From: Streptomyces sp. SCSIO 30461
Lineage (GTDB): Bacteria > Actinomycetota > Actinomycetes > Streptomycetales > Streptomycetaceae
Length of the DNA: 64,000 bases
Assembly: GCF_037023745.1 (NCBI RefSeq)
Contig: NZ_CP146101.1
Coordinates: forward strand, 6,464,001 to 6,528,000
Reading direction: 5' to 3'
The notes below the pieces were generated by a model. The model was given only the letters and a program-made list of their open reading frames with translations, had not been told where the DNA came from and did not search any database. Made by a program: the position numbers and the translations under genes. This document shows, piece after piece, positions 63,118 to 64,000 of this stretch (positions within the stretch are counted from its first letter, which is position 1; each line of letters starts with the position of its first letter).

Positions 63118-64000
63118 GGCTGCTGAAAATCTTGTTGTGGGGGCGGTCCGCCGGTGGCGGGGCCGCCCTCCGTGCTTCACGGTGTGGCCGGGGTCAGGGT
63201 CCAGGTGCCGTCGGCGGCCACTTCGAGGCCGAGGTTGACGAGCCGTCGGAGGTTGAGGGCGGCGGCTCGGTTGCGGAGCCAGGTGTCGTTCTTGAGGGTG
63301 CCGAGGTAGCGCAGTCTGCGGTTGCCTTTGGTGGTCAGCCAGGCGATGCCGCGTTCGACGGGTGGCCGCCAGCGGCGGTAGGTGTCTTTCCAGGCGGGGT
63401 CGGTGGCCTGGGCACGGGCGTCGGCCAGGCGCTGGTGCTGGGGGTGGACTTGCAGGACGCGGCCGGTCTTGGAGGTGGTGCAGCGTTCGCGCAGCGGGCA
63501 GCCGGCACACAGCTTCTTGAACTGAGCCTGCCGCAAGCCGGTCTTCCGGGGCTTGCCGAGGGGGACGATGTGCCCGGCAGGGCAGGTGACCTGGCCGTTC
63601 TCGGTGTCGATGTGGAAGTCGTCGCTGGTGAAGCCGCCGGGCACGGCCGCGCGAAGCGGGGGTGGTTTGAGGACGGCGTCGTGGCCCTGCTGTTCGAGGT
63701 GGTCGCGCAGGTCGGCGGTGCCGTAGGCGGAGTCGCCGAGCACCTCGCACGGCTCGTCCTCGGCGGCGAGGAGGTCCTCGGCGATCTTCGCCTCGTGGTT
63801 CTCGGGGCCGCAGCCCGCGGCGAGGGCGACCTCGGTGAATAAGCCGGTCTCCGGCTCGACGGCGACGTGGCCCTTGAAGCCTTCCTGGTGGCGGGTGCGG
63901 TTCTTGTGGATGTGCCTGGCCTCGGGATCGACGGTGGACACCACGCGGTCGCGGACGGTCCCCTGGGTGATGCGCCAGCGCCCGTCGCGCCCGTCGGAGC
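63118..64000 (-). mobile_element. IS1182-type insertion sequence, left end (continues past the window)
   Basis: Starts with GGCTGCTGAAAATCTTG about 2 bases after the MITE and contains the transposase C-terminal part. The other end is outside the window, so its boundaries and duplication cannot be checked. Confidence 0.6.
63177..64000 (-). CDS. IS1182 family transposase (N-terminus beyond window)
   Basis: About 274 residues of a DDE transposase are visible; the frame is open to the right edge (RWRITQGTVRDRVVSTVDPE at the border). Family-like features are STVDPEARHIHKNRTRHQEG, GFKGHVAVEPETGLFT, the second Asp in VLGDSAYGTADLR, a Cys cluster CAGCPLRERCTTSKTG, and a C-terminal part PPVERGIAWLTTKGNRRLRY with the final Glu. 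The visible part has no frameshift, so it may be active. Codon use matches the host. Confidence 0.85.
   Translation of the reverse strand, partial: SDGRDGRWRITQGTVRDRVVSTVDPEARHIHKNRTRHQEGFKGHVAVEPETGLFTEVALAAGCGPENHEAKIAEDLLAAEDEPCEVLGDSAYGTADLRDHLEQQGHDAVLKPPPLRAAVPGGFTSDDFHIDTENGQVTCPAGHIVPLGKPRKTGLRQAQFKKLCAGCPLRERCTTSKTGRVLQVHPQHQRLADARAQATDPAWKDTYRRWRPPVERGIAWLTTKGNRRLRYLGTLKNDTWLRNRAAALNLRRLVNLGLEVAADGTWTLTPATP

Overview
The window is high-GC DNA with GTG starts, strong purine-rich ribosome binding sites and very high third-position GC. Together with the gene order (uppS-recO ... leuA - M4 protease - era ... ybeY/phoH ... dnaJ/hrcA ... lepA/rpsT/holA) this points to a Streptomyces chromosome, core region. 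Most genes lie on the minus strand, so 'upstream' usually means higher coordinates. No tRNA, rRNA or CRISPR was seen.

Layout. 1-2.4 kb: a truncated OmpR-type regulator, uppS and recO. 2.7-21.7 kb is accessory: a 1537-residue secreted toxin with a ricin-type lectin, a huge Ala-rich coiled coil and a C-terminal colicin D-like tRNase domain, followed by a small putative immunity gene; a receiver/thioredoxin-reductase-like fusion with a cNMP-domain histidine kinase; a membrane-anchored STAND ATPase with TPRs; a lipoprotein; an MMPL exporter-kinase-NarL regulator operon; and a TerB-like protein. Between them lie decayed remnants (DUF397, YVTN propeller, Fic). 21.9-34.9 kb is mostly core: leuA with a Leu-rich leader peptide, a protealysin-like protease with an emfourin-type inhibitor, era, a DUF916/WxL-like surface pair, a degenerate cytidine deaminase, a decayed MmyB-type regulator, CorC/CBS protein, ybeY, phoH and a PfkB kinase.

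35.1-43.2 kb is a second accessory stretch: an MFS transporter, an FG-GAP remnant, and a pterin module folE2 - MFS - folB - folK with a 164-bp MITE-like inverted-repeat element placed just before the MFS ribosome binding site. It ends with a secreted beta-propeller protein and an IS3 transposase remnant. 43.2-62.9 kb is core again: adenosine deaminase, RNase Z, HIT protein, rsmE, a nitronate-monooxygenase-like enzyme, dnaJ, hrcA with CIRCE, an MBL hydrolase, DUF3097, hemW, a SpoIIE phosphatase, long-chain acyl-CoA ligase, lepA, rpsT, holA and arylamine N-acetyltransferase. The right edge carries a 181-bp MITE next to a partial IS1182-type transposase.

The points that most deserve attention are the lectin/coiled-coil/colicin-D toxin and its neighbour, the accessory pterin module with its transporter and inserted MITE, three related TTACTC/GAGTAA palindromes in front of a lipoprotein, an exporter and an acyl-CoA ligase, and the leuA attenuator region. 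All assignments are from reading the sequence and from family knowledge; no database search was run.
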